The notes under the pieces were generated by a model. That model saw only the letters and a program-made list of their open reading frames with translations, did not search any database and had not been told where the DNA came from. The translations under genes and the position numbers were made by a program. Shown one piece after another: positions 24,126 through 32,636 of a stretch of 64,000 nt of DNA. How positions within the stretch are numbered: position 1 is the stretch's first letter; each line of letters opens with the position of its first letter. Source of the DNA: Saccharothrix ecbatanensis (GTDB lineage Bacteria > Actinomycetota > Actinomycetes > Mycobacteriales > Pseudonocardiaceae); contig NZ_JACHMO010000001.1 of assembly GCF_014205015.1 (NCBI RefSeq), positions 7,254,001 through 7,318,000 of the forward strand, written 5' to 3'.

Positions 24126-24817
24126 GCGTCTTCCGCGACTTGCTCGGCCTGCTCCGTCCTCCGTGACGGCGGGTGCCACACGTCGCCCGCCACGAGGTCG
24201 CCGAACCCCATCCAGACCAGGTTCATCAGCCGGGCGGCGACCACACCGGCCGGTTCCTCGGGGTTGTCGAGCCACCAGTCGGCCAGCGACTCGCCCGCCC
24301 CGACCAGTGCGGCGGCCAGCGACTCGGCCTCCTTGCCACCCGCGCGCGGCACGTTGGCGAAGTCCGACGAGTGCACCAGCAGCGCCGCCACCAGGCTGAT
24401 CGCCCGGCCGCGCATGTCGGCCAGCTCCGCGGCGAACGGGCCGCCCTGCGAGGACGCCTGCCGGTGCAGGACCTGCCAGCCGGCCCGGTTGGCGCCGACG
24501 AAGCCGAAGAAGGCGCGAAGTCCGCTCCACAGCTGGACGTCCGGGGGTTCCTCGGCCTCGACGCCCTGCGCGATCGCGTCCATCATCCGGGTCGCCTCAC
24601 GGCGGATGCAGGTCGCGAACAGCTCTTCCTTGGAGCCGAGGTAGGCGTAGAGCATGGGTTTGGAGATGCCCGCGACCTCGGAGATCTCGTCCATCGACGC
24701 GGCGTGGAACCCCAACCGCGAGAACACGTCCACCGCGGCGTCCATGATCTGCCGTTCGCGCACGGCGCGCGGCAGTCTCTTGGCCCGACCCGAGCGGACC
24801 GGTTGCTCAGCGTGCAT
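24122..24817 (-). CDS. TetR-family regulator of the fatty-acid genes
   Basis: 231 residues. HTH at about 17-64: RAVRERQIMDAAVDVFSRLGFHAASMDEISEVAGISKPMLYAYLGSKEELFATC. The C-terminal ligand domain is helical (ELADMRGRAISLVAALLV; LVGAGESLADWWLDN). M. tuberculosis has a TetR gene (Rv0238) near the same fad genes. The TTACC/AGTAG motif in its own promoter and at fadA2/fabG4 and fadE5 suggests it represses all, with acyl-CoA as the natural inducer (inference from TetR regulators of fatty-acid genes). Divergent from the SCP2 gene. Confidence 0.88.
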   Translation of the reverse strand: MHAEQPVRSGRAKRLPRAVRERQIMDAAVDVFSRLGFHAASMDEISEVAGISKPMLYAYLGSKEELFATCIRREATRMMDAIAQGVEAEEPPDVQLWSGLRAFFGFVGANRAGWQVLHRQASSQGGPFAAELADMRGRAISLVAALLVHSSDFANVPRAGGKEAESLAAALVGAGESLADWWLDNPEEPAGVVAARLMNLVWMGFGDLVAGDVWHPPSRRTEQAEQVAEDA

Positions 24818-24866
24818 CGCACCCCCTGGATGGCTGGGACAAGATTACTCCGGGGCACTTGCCGCC

Positions 24867-24901
24867 TTACCTACTCACCAGTAGGCTTACCACGCAGTAG
24901 G
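24867..24901. promoter_or_regulatory. tetR/SCP2 divergent operator
   Basis: TTACCTACTCACCAGTAG (24867-24884) and TTACCACGCAGTAGG (24887-24901), arranged exactly as at 21958-21992. It lies between the tetR ATG and the SCP2 ribosome-binding site (GGAGG, 24907). Confidence 0.72.
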
Positions 24902-24919
24902 TAGCCGGAGGTGTCACAC

Positions 24920-25579
24920 ATGACCATCGACCTCACCACCGAGGCGATCTCGAAGCTCAGTCCTCGGGAGCTGATCTCCACGCTCCAGCAGGTCGATCCG
25001 GGTGATCCGGCGCTGAAGGACGTCGACATCGACGTGATCGCGCGCGGTATCGACCCGAAGAAGCTGGGCCAGGACGAGTTCGCGGATCTGCTCGCCGCGC
25101 TCGGCGTGTTGGCCGACGGCGGCGCCGACCTGGACCTGGCGAAGATGGACGCGCAGAACTTCGCGCGGATCATCTCGCGCGCGTCCAAGGAGCAGGTCGA
25201 GGCCGTGACGTCCCGGCCAGGTCTGCGCGAACGCGTGCTGGACGAAGTGTTCCGCCGCATGGAGGTGCACTTCCGCACCGAGCGCGCGGGCGCCACGCGT
25301 GCCGTCGTTCACTTCCGTCTGACCGGCGGTGCATCGGGTTCGGCCTCGGGTTCGGAAGACGTGTACGAGGCGGTCGTCGAGGACGCCACGTGCAAGATCA
25401 ACAAGGGCGAGACCCGTGATGCCAGGGCGACGGTGACGTTGGGGCCGGTGGAGTTCCTGAAGCTCGCGACCGGCAACGCGTCCGCGCCGGTGCTGTTCAT
25501 GACCGGAAAGCTGAAGGTCAAGGGCGACTTGGGCTTCGCGGCCGGGTTCATGACCCTGTTCGACATTCCGAAGGCGTGA
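24920..25579 (+). CDS. SCP2 sterol-carrier-domain protein
   Basis: 219 residues. The N-terminal half is helical and acidic (LSPRELISTLQQVDPGDPALKDVDIDVIARGIDP). The C-terminal half is the SCP2 lipid-binding fold: AVVHFRLTGG, YEAVVEDATCKINKG, ARATVTLGPVEFLKLATGNASAPVLFMTGKLKVKGDLGFAAGFMTLF. It binds acyl-CoA or sterols and probably delivers or stores substrate for the acyl-CoA dehydrogenase next to it. GGAGG lies eight bases before the ATG. First gene of a two-gene operon under the TetR-type operator; seven bases to the next gene. Confidence 0.85.
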   Translation: MTIDLTTEAISKLSPRELISTLQQVDPGDPALKDVDIDVIARGIDPKKLGQDEFADLLAALGVLADGGADLDLAKMDAQNFARIISRASKEQVEAVTSRPGLRERVLDEVFRRMEVHFRTERAGATRAVVHFRLTGGASGSASGSEDVYEAVVEDATCKINKGETRDARATVTLGPVEFLKLATGNASAPVLFMTGKLKVKGDLGFAAGFMTLFDIPKA

Positions 25580-25586
25580 GGGGACC

Positions 25587-26801
25587 ATGGGCGGTTTTTC
25601 GCTGGAGCTGAACGAGGACCAGGTCGACCTGCGCGAGTGGGTGCACGGCTTCGCGAAGGACGTGATCCGGCCCGCGGCGTCGGAGTGGGACGAGCGGGAG
25701 GAGACGCCGTGGCCGGTGATCCAGGAGGCGGCGAAGATCGGCCTGTACGGGTTCGAGGCGCTGGCGACGTGGTTCGCCGACCCGATCGGGTTGTCGTTGC
25801 CCATTGCGACGGAGGAGCTGTTCTGGGGTGACGCCGGGATCGCGTTGGCGCTGATGGGGACCGGTCTCGCGGCGGCGGGGATCTTCGCGTCCGGGACGCC
25901 CGAGCAGCTGGCCGAGTGGGTGCCGGAGTGCTTCGGTTCGGCCGACGACCCGAAGCTGGCGGCGTTCTGCGCGTCCGAACCGCAGGCCGGTTCCGACGTG
26001 GCCGGATATAGGACGCGGGCGGTGTACGACGAGGCCACCGACGAGTGGGTGCTCAACGGGCAGAAGGCGTGGGCGACGAACGGCGGCATCGCGAACGTCC
26101 ACGTCGTGACGGCGGTGGTGGATTCGGCGCTGGGTTCGCGGGGCCAGGCGGGCTTCGTCATCCCGCCCGGCACGCCGGGGTTGTCGTCGCCGGGGAAGAT
26201 CAAGAAGCACGGGATGCGGGCTTCGCACACGGCGGACGTGTTCTTGGACGACGTGCGGGTGCCCGGTCGGTGTTTGTTGGGCGGCAAGGAGCGGTTGGAC
26301 GCCAGGCTCGCGCGTGCCCGTGAGGGGCAGAAGGCCGGTGGGCAGGCGGCGATGGCGACGTTCGAGACGACCCGGCCGACCGTTGGCGCGATGGCAGTCG
26401 GTGTCGCGCGGGCGGCTTACGAGTATTCGCTGGAGTACGCGAAGGACCGTTCGGCGTTCGGCCGGAAGATCATCGAGAACCAGGCCATCGCGTTCGACTT
26501 GGCGAACATGAAGATGGAGATCGACGCGGCGCGGTTGTTGGTGTGGCGGGCGGCTTGGATGGGGCGCAACAACGTTCCGTTCACGGCCGGTGAGGGGTCG
26601 ATGTCGAAGCTCAAGGCCGGTGAGGTGTCGGTGTGGGCTACGGATCGTGCGATCCAGATTTTGGGCGGGGCGGGGTACACGCGAGAGCACCCGGTGGAGC
26701 GGATGCACCGTGACGCCAAGATCTTCACCATCTTCGAGGGGACGTCGGAGATCCAGCGATTGGTAGTGGCCAGGGCGATTTCCGGCATGCACATCAAGTG
26801 A
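25587..26801 (+). CDS. acyl-CoA dehydrogenase; 3' end is the AICE attachment site
   Basis: 404 residues, complete. CASEPQAGSDVAGYRTRA and WVLNGQKAWATNGGIANVHVV (FAD and substrate), DVRVPGRCLLGG, KDRSAFGRKIIENQAIAFDLANM, and AKIFTIFEGTSEIQRLVVARAI, with the catalytic-base glutamate in IFEGT. FAD-dependent acyl-CoA oxidation. The last 14 codons after the att core (RLVVARAISGMHIK) are supplied by the integrated element. The original version lies at 37479-37520 and codes for the same peptide with different codons, so the enzyme stays intact. Confidence 0.92.
   Translation: MGGFSLELNEDQVDLREWVHGFAKDVIRPAASEWDEREETPWPVIQEAAKIGLYGFEALATWFADPIGLSLPIATEELFWGDAGIALALMGTGLAAAGIFASGTPEQLAEWVPECFGSADDPKLAAFCASEPQAGSDVAGYRTRAVYDEATDEWVLNGQKAWATNGGIANVHVVTAVVDSALGSRGQAGFVIPPGTPGLSSPGKIKKHGMRASHTADVFLDDVRVPGRCLLGGKERLDARLARAREGQKAGGQAAMATFETTRPTVGAMAVGVARAAYEYSLEYAKDRSAFGRKIIENQAIAFDLANMKMEIDAARLLVWRAAWMGRNNVPFTAGEGSMSKLKAGEVSVWATDRAIQILGGAGYTREHPVERMHRDAKIFTIFEGTSEIQRLVVARAISGMHIK
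26721..26758 (+). repeat. attL core
   Basis: 38 bp identical to 37441-37478, inside the acyl-CoA dehydrogenase gene over the catalytic FEGTSEIQ codons. One base left of it differs (g/a), after which only scattered matches remain. Confidence 0.85.
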
Positions 26802-26810
26802 GTTGATCTT

Positions 26811-26836
26811 CCCAGGCCGTCATCAGGCCGTCTGGG
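26811..26836. repeat. left-end repeat, candidate integrase arm site
   Basis: CAGGCCGTCATCAGGCCGT inside an inverted repeat CCCAG / CTGGG. A near copy is at 37311-37338 in the same orientation (17 of 19 bases). It overlaps the int stop codon. Paired subterminal repeats are expected for tyrosine integrase arm binding. Confidence 0.55.
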
Positions 26837-28049
26837 AGGCGGACGGGGTCTTCAGGACGCGGAAGACCCCGTCCACTGCTTTCCGGGCACGTTCGTGACT
26901 GGACGGCATCAGGTGCGTGTAGGTGCGGAGCGTGAAGCCGGGGTCGGCGTGCCCGAGGTACTCGGCCAGCTCCTTGATCGAGACGCCTTGGGCCAGGAGG
27001 ACGGACGCGTACAGGTGCCGCATGGCGTGCATCCCGTCCTGCCTCTTGGTGTAAGTCAGTCCGGCCTGCTTGAACGCGGACACCCAGACGACCTTGTTGA
27101 ACAGGTCGCCGTTCCAGGGCTTGCCGTCGTCGCGGACCATCAGCAGGTCCACCGTCACCGGATCGCCGTTCGGCCGGTCCCAGGGCAGCGTCACCGACGT
27201 TGGCGGGAACATCGCCAGGTAGGCGTCAACGGCCGCCAGGACGCCTCTCGACAAGGGCACCTGGCGTGTCTTGTTCCGCTTGGGCAGCGAGAACACCAAC
27301 GCGCGATTGATCATCCTGACCTGCCGCTGGACGTTGATCACCATGGCGTCCCGGTCGATGTCATCTGGCGAGAACGCCAGGATTTCACCTTGCCGCAGGC
27401 CACATCCCGCCCCGAGCGGAGCCGTGATCTTGAAGCGCGGGTCCAAGGCCATCTGAAGCTTGTGGACCCGCGATTCCGCCCACGGCACGACCTTGCGCGA
27501 CGACCGCTGAGGCCGCTTGATGCTGTTGACCTTGCACGGGTTCCGGTGGATGCGCTTGTCGTCCACAGCCGAGTTCAGGATCGAAGACAGCGTCTCGAAC
27601 AGCACGGCTTGATAGGTCGGCCCGAGGCCCTTCTCCTGCATGTCGCCCAACCAGTCGCGGACGAGCTGGGGAGTGATCGCGCCGAGCTGGCGGTGCCCGA
27701 AGAACGGGTGGACCTGACTCCGGAGCCGACTCTCGATCGTCTGCCTGGTGGCCGCGTCCGCCGAGTACCCCTTGAGCCAGCTCTCCGCTTGCGCTTTGAA
27801 CAGCACCTTCCCCGCGTTGGGATCGATGTACTTCCCTTCGCGCTTGTCCGACTCCATTTCGATCAGGAAGTCTTCGGCCTTTTTCTTCTGCCGGTCCGGG
27901 AAGCTCTTGGACCGCTCGACGCCGTCCGGGTCGACGTATCGCACCTTGTACCGCAGGCCGACGCCATACGTAGAGGTCTTGACCCTGGTGACCTGGTCAG
28001 TCACCGGGTCTTTGACCTCCTTCCACCAGCGATCTTGGACATGCCCCAT
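26823..28049 (-). CDS. int: tyrosine-recombinase integrase
   Basis: 408 residues. N-terminal arm-binding part (YGVGLRYKVRYVDPDGVERSKSFPD), core-binding SAM-like part (about 80-175), then the catalytic domain with Arg219 (GCGLRQGE), His341 and Arg344 (HAMRH), His367 (LGHADPG) and nucleophile Tyr377 (RTYTHLMP). All catalytic residues are present. Integrates the element at the acyl-CoA dehydrogenase 3' end. The gene ends only about 22 bases from that gene's stop, convergently, as usual for AICE integrases next to att. The last codons (KAVDGVFRVLKTP) form a 43-nt hairpin-containing block repeated at 37551-37593. Confidence 0.95.
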   Translation of the reverse strand: MGHVQDRWWKEVKDPVTDQVTRVKTSTYGVGLRYKVRYVDPDGVERSKSFPDRQKKKAEDFLIEMESDKREGKYIDPNAGKVLFKAQAESWLKGYSADAATRQTIESRLRSQVHPFFGHRQLGAITPQLVRDWLGDMQEKGLGPTYQAVLFETLSSILNSAVDDKRIHRNPCKVNSIKRPQRSSRKVVPWAESRVHKLQMALDPRFKITAPLGAGCGLRQGEILAFSPDDIDRDAMVINVQRQVRMINRALVFSLPKRNKTRQVPLSRGVLAAVDAYLAMFPPTSVTLPWDRPNGDPVTVDLLMVRDDGKPWNGDLFNKVVWVSAFKQAGLTYTKRQDGMHAMRHLYASVLLAQGVSIKELAEYLGHADPGFTLRTYTHLMPSSHERARKAVDGVFRVLKTPSASQTA

Positions 28050-28085
28050 GGCACACCTCTCCTGTGTGTCGAATTGCCGAAACTT

Positions 28086-28280
28086 CTAGGCCGCGTCGAG
28101 GTCCAGGCCCTCGAACCACTCGCGGACCTTGGCCGGGTCCCACCGCAGGTGTTTGCCGACCTTCCGAGCCGGAGGCCCGTAGTTCTTGCTGCGCCAGCCA
28201 CGAATGGTGTGCACCGGTACACCGAGGAAGGCTGAGAGATCGTCAACGCCCCACAGCCGGTCGAACTCGTTCCCGCTCAT
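28086..28280 (-). CDS. xis: excisionase-like HTH protein
   Basis: 64 residues. RLWGVDDLSAFLGVPVHTIRGWRSKNYGPPARKVGKHLRWDPAKVREWFEGL is a MerR-like winged helix of the AlpA/Xis type (W-R-x-x-x-Y-G-P-P-x-R-K-V-G). In pSAM2 the matching gene between repSA and int is needed for excision. 36 bases before int and 21 after repSA, so one operon. Confidence 0.9.
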   Translation of the reverse strand: MSGNEFDRLWGVDDLSAFLGVPVHTIRGWRSKNYGPPARKVGKHLRWDPAKVREWFEGLDLDAA

Positions 28281-28301
28281 TGCCGTCCCCCTCCCCAGGT
28301 C

Positions 28302-29909
28302 TCAGGCCGCTTGTGGAACTGCCGAAAGATCGGGCGGTGCACCACTGGCCGCCAGCAAGGCCCGGTCGTACTCGGCCTTCCACGTGACGCGTTGGGCGAT
28401 GGCGTGCATGAGCAGGTGCGCGCGTGGTGGCACGTTGGGGTCGCCAGGCCGGACCTTGTGCCAGACGAGCTGTGACGTGTCGGGTTCCGGCTTCTCGATG
28501 CCCACGGCCTTGAGTGCTTCGACCACGAACCGCTTCCGGTCCGCCCGGTGATCCGCCAGCGTCTTGCCGGACCACTTGCGCGACACCAGGACCCGCCGAC
28601 CGGGCAGGCCGAGCGTGGTCCGCCGATGAGCCCGCCCCTTGCAGTGCCCCGGAGCGGTCCGAGAGTTCACCCCACGCGGCTGGACGCCGTAGAGCAGCCA
28701 GACGGGGCAGCGGTCGGAGCAGGGCGTCACGGCCAACTCGTCCGCCAGGCGGTCAGCGTGCCGCCGTTGCCGGTCGGTGGTCTGCTCGACCACTTCGCCG
28801 ATGGACTTGGTGAGGTACTTGGTCAGGTAGCCGATGTGCCGTCCGGCTTCCTCCGAGCCGCCGAGGACGCCCTTGGAGTGCACCTGGCGGCCGAAGGTCA
28901 CCACGTGCGCCGGTTCGTCCACGGCCTCGACCGCGTCCGCCCAGGCCGTCAGCGGCTTACGGGTGTCCGGGTCGACGAACGCTTCCGCCCGTGCGTCCCA
29001 CACCGGCAGGTGGTCACCGCCGTAGACGCGTTCGTCATGGTTGGGCCACCACACCTGGTGGTACGTGGCGGCCGTGACAAGCCGGATGGTCTCGTGCGGG
29101 ATCGAGCCGCGGATTGCCACATGGAGGTGTGGCGCCGCTCGGCGTTGCGGTTCGACCGTGGCGAAGTACTGGACGTCCCAGCCGACGACCCGCCGCAGGT
29201 TCTGCCACCACCGGTCGACCAGCGAGGCGAAATGCACCGCGTCCCGAGCCGCCCGCCGGTAGTCGTAGGTGTCCGGATCGACCGGCGTGCCGTCGTCACG
29301 AACCCGACCGTAGGTGTCGAGGGTGAGCGTGACGAACATCGACGGCCGGAACCCGCCTGCGTACTCCCTTCCCACGGTGCGCTTCTCGACCCGCCGCCGA
29401 GGCAGGTTCGGCGCGTCCTGCCGCCGCTTGGTCGACCGCTTCACAGGTCGCTTCGGTGGTGCGTCGGGCGAGGGGAACCGACCCCGCACGCCGAGTTGCC
29501 GAAGTTCCGCGTCGACCGAGTGGATCTCCTCCCGCAGCTCGTCCGCGTCACCCGCCTCCCCGGCCTGGACTGCCTCCCGGTACGCCTTCACCAGGTCCGC
29601 CCGGAACGTCATCAGTTCCTTCTCGTCCTGGGACGGCTGACGTGCGGTGAAGTCCAGTTCCTCGGTCATGTGCCAGCCTTCGCGGCACTGCGCCATCCGA
29701 AGCGCCTTGGCCTTCTTCGCACACGGCCCACAGACGCTCTCCACCGTCGACCCGCACGGGACGGCGACGTAGCGGACTTCGTAGCTGGCGCGATCCTCAA
29801 CTTCCATCGTGAACGGCCGCACGCACACCCCGTGCTGCTCGGCCGCAGCCTTGGCCACGTCCAACGCCATCGGCTGACGCATCCGCTCCGCGCGAGTCGT
29901 GGCGCTCAT
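28302..29909 (-). CDS. repSA: replication initiator, RepSA family
   Basis: 535 residues. A cysteine cluster (Cys52, Cys60, Cys63, Cys75) likely binds zinc. The HUH endonuclease motif is PHLHVAIRG (His261, His263) after SMFVTLTLDTYG. The nicking tyrosine region is GYLTKYLTKSI (Tyr361, Tyr365). Starts rolling-circle replication of the excised element. Head of the repSA-xis-int operon; expression is normally turned on by Pra and blocked by KorSA in pSAM2. Confidence 0.93.
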   Translation of the reverse strand: MSATTRAERMRQPMALDVAKAAAEQHGVCVRPFTMEVEDRASYEVRYVAVPCGSTVESVCGPCAKKAKALRMAQCREGWHMTEELDFTARQPSQDEKELMTFRADLVKAYREAVQAGEAGDADELREEIHSVDAELRQLGVRGRFPSPDAPPKRPVKRSTKRRQDAPNLPRRRVEKRTVGREYAGGFRPSMFVTLTLDTYGRVRDDGTPVDPDTYDYRRAARDAVHFASLVDRWWQNLRRVVGWDVQYFATVEPQRRAAPHLHVAIRGSIPHETIRLVTAATYHQVWWPNHDERVYGGDHLPVWDARAEAFVDPDTRKPLTAWADAVEAVDEPAHVVTFGRQVHSKGVLGGSEEAGRHIGYLTKYLTKSIGEVVEQTTDRQRRHADRLADELAVTPCSDRCPVWLLYGVQPRGVNSRTAPGHCKGRAHRRTTLGLPGRRVLVSRKWSGKTLADHRADRKRFVVEALKAVGIEKPEPDTSQLVWHKVRPGDPNVPPRAHLLMHAIAQRVTWKAEYDRALLAASGAPPDLSAVPQAA

Positions 29910-29941
29910 CCGGCCACCTCCGCCCGGTTGCAGATGTGACC

Positions 29942-30244
29942 ATGTGCAACATGCCCCGAGAGCCGTTCGTCAACGTCGTCCGTGACGACGAGTCCGGTCC
30001 GCACGCCTGCCCTTGCTGCGGCTTCCTGACCCTCGGCGAACGGGGCGGCTACGAGATCTGCGACGTCTGCTTCTGGGAGGACGACGGCCAGGACGAACAC
30101 GACGCCGACCAGGTACGAGGAGGCCCGAACCGGGGTCTCAGCCTGACCCAGGCCCGCGAGAACTACGCCCGGATCGGTGCCGCCGATCCGACGGACCTCA
30201 AGCACGTCCGACCGCCGAACCCTGCCGAGTACCCGCCCCTCTAG
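29942..30244 (+). CDS. CPCC-family cysteine-rich protein
   Basis: 100 residues. ACPCCGFLTLGERGGYEICDVCFWEDDGQDEHDAD is the CPCC domain, a small zinc-ribbon-like fold (C-P-C-C and C-x-x-C). The C-terminus SLTQARENYARIGAADPTDLKHVRPP is also typical. Function unknown. It lies on the opposite strand between repSA and tra, so has its own promoter; ATG 29942 or GTG 29936. Probably accessory cargo. Confidence 0.8.
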   Translation: MCNMPREPFVNVVRDDESGPHACPCCGFLTLGERGGYEICDVCFWEDDGQDEHDADQVRGGPNRGLSLTQARENYARIGAADPTDLKHVRPPNPAEYPPL

Positions 30245-30252
30245 CTGCCAGT

Positions 30253-31722
30253 TCACGCCGCCACCCCGTCCACACCACCGGGATTGCTCGGAAACGGCCG
30301 CACCTCGGCAGGCCGGAAGTAGTCCCGCAGCGCCGCCAAATCGGCATCGGTCACGTAGAAGGCCCGAGCCCGTTCCGGCTCCCGCTGCCCGTCCTGCTTC
30401 ACCCACGCCACACCGGGCGTGTTTTCGCTGATCTCGTGAGCCGCCGCCCCGCGCTGCCGGACACCGTCACCAAGGACCATGTCCACCTGTTGCGGTTCGT
30501 CCAGCCGCAACGCCACCCGCGTGGTGAACAGGTGCCGGAAGGAGACGATCTCCTTACGCGGGTCCTGGACCAGGCCGACGAGCACGTACCCCGGAGCCCG
30601 CCCCTGGGAAGCGATCGTCTGCACAGCTCGTGCCGCACGCTCCCGCAGCTGCTTGTCCGGCTGGTAGGCGACGACGTCCGCCAGTTCGTCCACGATGAGC
30701 ACGGTCAAGGGCTCACCGGTGTCCCGAGCCCACAGCCGCCGAATGCCCCGATACCGGGAGGCCCGCTCCTTCACCTCAGCGGCGATCTCCTCCAACAGTT
30801 CGACCGCGTCAGCGCCGTTGCCGAACACCAACCGGTCGAAGGCGTCGGGGCATTGCCCGAGTTCCATCCCGCCCTTCGGGTCGATCCCAACCAGGCGCAC
30901 CAGGCCCGCCCGAACTGCCGGTGCGAGCTGCCAGACGATCGACCACAACACCGAGCCCTTACCGGCCCCCGGTACCCCAACCACGAGAAGCTGTGCCCCG
31001 AGCAGCCGAACCCGCCACGGCTTGCCCGTCTCGGTCCGCCCGACGACCACCCGCTTGAAGTCGACGTCGGCCGAGCCGTCCAGCGCCGGCACGGGCACCG
31101 GCCGCACAAGCGGGTCAGCGTGCACGAAGTCCAGTTCAAGCAGTCGAGGCCGCAGCACCCGGACCCGGCAGGACCGAGCACCGAACGAGTGCGCCAAACC
31201 ATCCCGCCTCAGCTCCCACGCCTCCGGCGATTGGGCCGGCACCATCCGCACCCGAACCCGGTCCCGCCATCCTTCGGACCGCACCCGCCGCAACCTGGGT
31301 CGGTACTCGCGGCCACGGTCGCGCTTGGCCAGGTCGGACAGCCGCATCACCGACCGCCACTTCGGCACGTACACCGTCGCCCGCCGCCACTCGGTCACCA
31401 GCCGGTACCAGCAGTGCCGCAGAAACGACGCCCGGTCGTACCCAGCCCACACGGCCAGTGCCGCGACCAGCGACAACAGCGCCAACACCAACGGCGACAG
31501 CCCGAACCGCCACCAGCACCAGGTCGCCGACGCCGGAACCAACGTGACCACCGGATAGCGCACGACAACGAGCACCAGGCGCACGACGCCTACCACCACG
31601 AGCCACACCAGCGCCACCAAGGCCGCAATCCACTTGGCCTTGCCCGGCACCAACATCCACCACGGCACCCGAGGCCGCACACCCTCGAACGGAGCCGGGT
31701 CGACCCACTTGCCGCCGTTCAC
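30253..31722 (-). CDS. tra: FtsK/SpoIIIE-like DNA transfer protein (TraSA type)
   Basis: 489 residues. Two membrane segments (WIAALVALVWLVVVGVVRLVLVVV; LVLALLSLVAALAVWAGY), then the FtsK motor domain. Walker A is GVPGAGKGS (about 249-257) and Walker B LTVLIVDELAD (about 340-347); later FRHLFTTRVALRLDEPQQVDMVLGDG is typical of this family. Moves double-stranded element DNA between hyphal cells. GTG 31722 overlaps the stop of the small upstream gene (GTGA); the longer frame from 31854 lies inside that gene. Confidence 0.9.
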   Translation of the reverse strand: MNGGKWVDPAPFEGVRPRVPWWMLVPGKAKWIAALVALVWLVVVGVVRLVLVVVRYPVVTLVPASATWCWWRFGLSPLVLALLSLVAALAVWAGYDRASFLRHCWYRLVTEWRRATVYVPKWRSVMRLSDLAKRDRGREYRPRLRRVRSEGWRDRVRVRMVPAQSPEAWELRRDGLAHSFGARSCRVRVLRPRLLELDFVHADPLVRPVPVPALDGSADVDFKRVVVGRTETGKPWRVRLLGAQLLVVGVPGAGKGSVLWSIVWQLAPAVRAGLVRLVGIDPKGGMELGQCPDAFDRLVFGNGADAVELLEEIAAEVKERASRYRGIRRLWARDTGEPLTVLIVDELADVVAYQPDKQLRERAARAVQTIASQGRAPGYVLVGLVQDPRKEIVSFRHLFTTRVALRLDEPQQVDMVLGDGVRQRGAAAHEISENTPGVAWVKQDGQREPERARAFYVTDADLAALRDYFRPAEVRPFPSNPGGVDGVAA

Positions 31723-31910
31723 AGCGCACCACCGCCCACAGCGGTGAAGACCAGCGACAACCACCCCAGACAGGCGCAGCAGTCGAGCTGATTCGGGGCG
31801 TAGACACCGAACCGCTTGCACGACCGGCACCGTTGACCGTTGGGCAATTTCCACAGACCGGTGGGGCGTCGACTTGACGTCCGCCCCCCAGATACCGATA
31901 CCCTCGACAT
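31719..31910 (-). CDS. small zinc-finger-like protein upstream of tra
   Basis: 63 residues. GQRCRSCKRFGVYAPNQLDCCACLGW contains C-x2-C and C-C-x-C, like a small zinc ribbon, followed by a hydrophobic stretch (LGWLSLVFTAVGG). AAGGGG lies eight bases before ATG 31910. Stop overlaps the tra start, so likely a transfer accessory (spread-type) protein. Family not identified. Confidence 0.65.
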   Translation of the reverse strand: MSRVSVSGGRTSSRRPTGLWKLPNGQRCRSCKRFGVYAPNQLDCCACLGWLSLVFTAVGGGAL

Positions 31911-31957
31911 GACCGAAACCCCTTGTGTCGCAACAAAAGCGCGCAAGAAATCCGGTC

Positions 31958-32021
31958 GGTGTGTCGTCGGGAAACAGCCTCAGCCCGCCAAGACTTGAAT
32001 CTGTTTCCCGCGACCCACACC
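31958..32021 (-). terminator. long hairpin between the HTH gene and the tra unit
   Basis: The arms share GTCG..GGGAAACAG / CTGTTTCCCGCGAC, about 18 paired bases with one small bulge and a 23-nt loop. It lies in the 163-bp gap on the minus strand. Probably an attenuator or terminator that lowers tra expression. Confidence 0.5.
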
Positions 32022-32073
32022 AACCGGCACGAATCGTTCAGTTGTCACGCAACGCGTCATCAGCCGGACGCGG

Positions 32074-32343
32074 TCAGCGGTCCTCCACGACCTCGAACAG
32101 GTCCGTGAAGCTCATCGTCTTGAACGCGCTCAGCGCACCGGCGATGAACACCGGACCAGGCCGGAGCTCGTCGGCCAAGACCCGGCCCACCGTCGAACGG
32201 TGGACGCCCAGCGCATCTGCGATCTCGTAATCGGACTCCAAGCCCGCGACGCGAGTCGCCAGGTCGAACCTGTCCACTCGTAGCCGCACGGTGTACCGAA
32301 CTCCGTCACCGCCGGCACGCGACCGCCGACGCCGACGCCTCAC
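32074..32343 (-). CDS. small HTH regulator of the element
   Basis: 89 residues. Basic start MRRRRRRSRAGG, then RVDRFDLATRVAGLESDYEIADALGVHRSTVGRVLADELRPGPVFIAGALSAF, a helix-turn-helix found in several AICEs, and FTDLFEVVEDR. Probably regulates transfer. GTG at 32343 overlaps the stop of the preceding gene (GTGA), so the arginine-rich start is likely genuine; GTG at about 32292 is the alternative. Confidence 0.75.
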   Translation of the reverse strand: MRRRRRRSRAGGDGVRYTVRLRVDRFDLATRVAGLESDYEIADALGVHRSTVGRVLADELRPGPVFIAGALSAFKTMSFTDLFEVVEDR

Positions 32344-32636
32344 CGGTCACCTCCGCCATCCCCGGCACGTCCGGCATCGGTCGCGGCAGCGATGGCCTCA
32401 CCCTTCTCCCGCTCACGCTTGGCCCAGTACAACGCTTCGTGATGGTGCCCCCGGTCGATCTCCGCCACCCGCGCGTACACCTCCGCCGACCGCAGGAAGA
32501 ACGCCCGCCGCACAGCCGGTTCCGCATCGGGTGCCGGCATCACCCTGACCAGCGCTTCATGCGCGTCTTTCAACGACGTGACAGCCCACGCCGCCCGCCA
32601 CAGTCCCTCATTCGAAGCCCGCTTCGCCTTGCTCAT
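32340..32636 (-). CDS. hypothetical AICE protein (helical)
   Basis: 98 residues from MSKAKRASNEGLWRAAWAV. Helical, charged, alanine-rich; no motif recognised. A similar size and position (between pra and the HTH gene) is common in AICEs. ATG 32636 overlaps the preceding stop (ATGA). Confidence 0.65.
   Translation of the reverse strand: MSKAKRASNEGLWRAAWAVTSLKDAHEALVRVMPAPDAEPAVRRAFFLRSAEVYARVAEIDRGHHHEALYWAKREREKGEAIAAATDAGRAGDGGGDR

Noticed and set aside
26801..26822. tRNA gene as AICE target
   Set aside because: No tRNA-like sequence at either att core; the core lies in acyl-CoA dehydrogenase codons.
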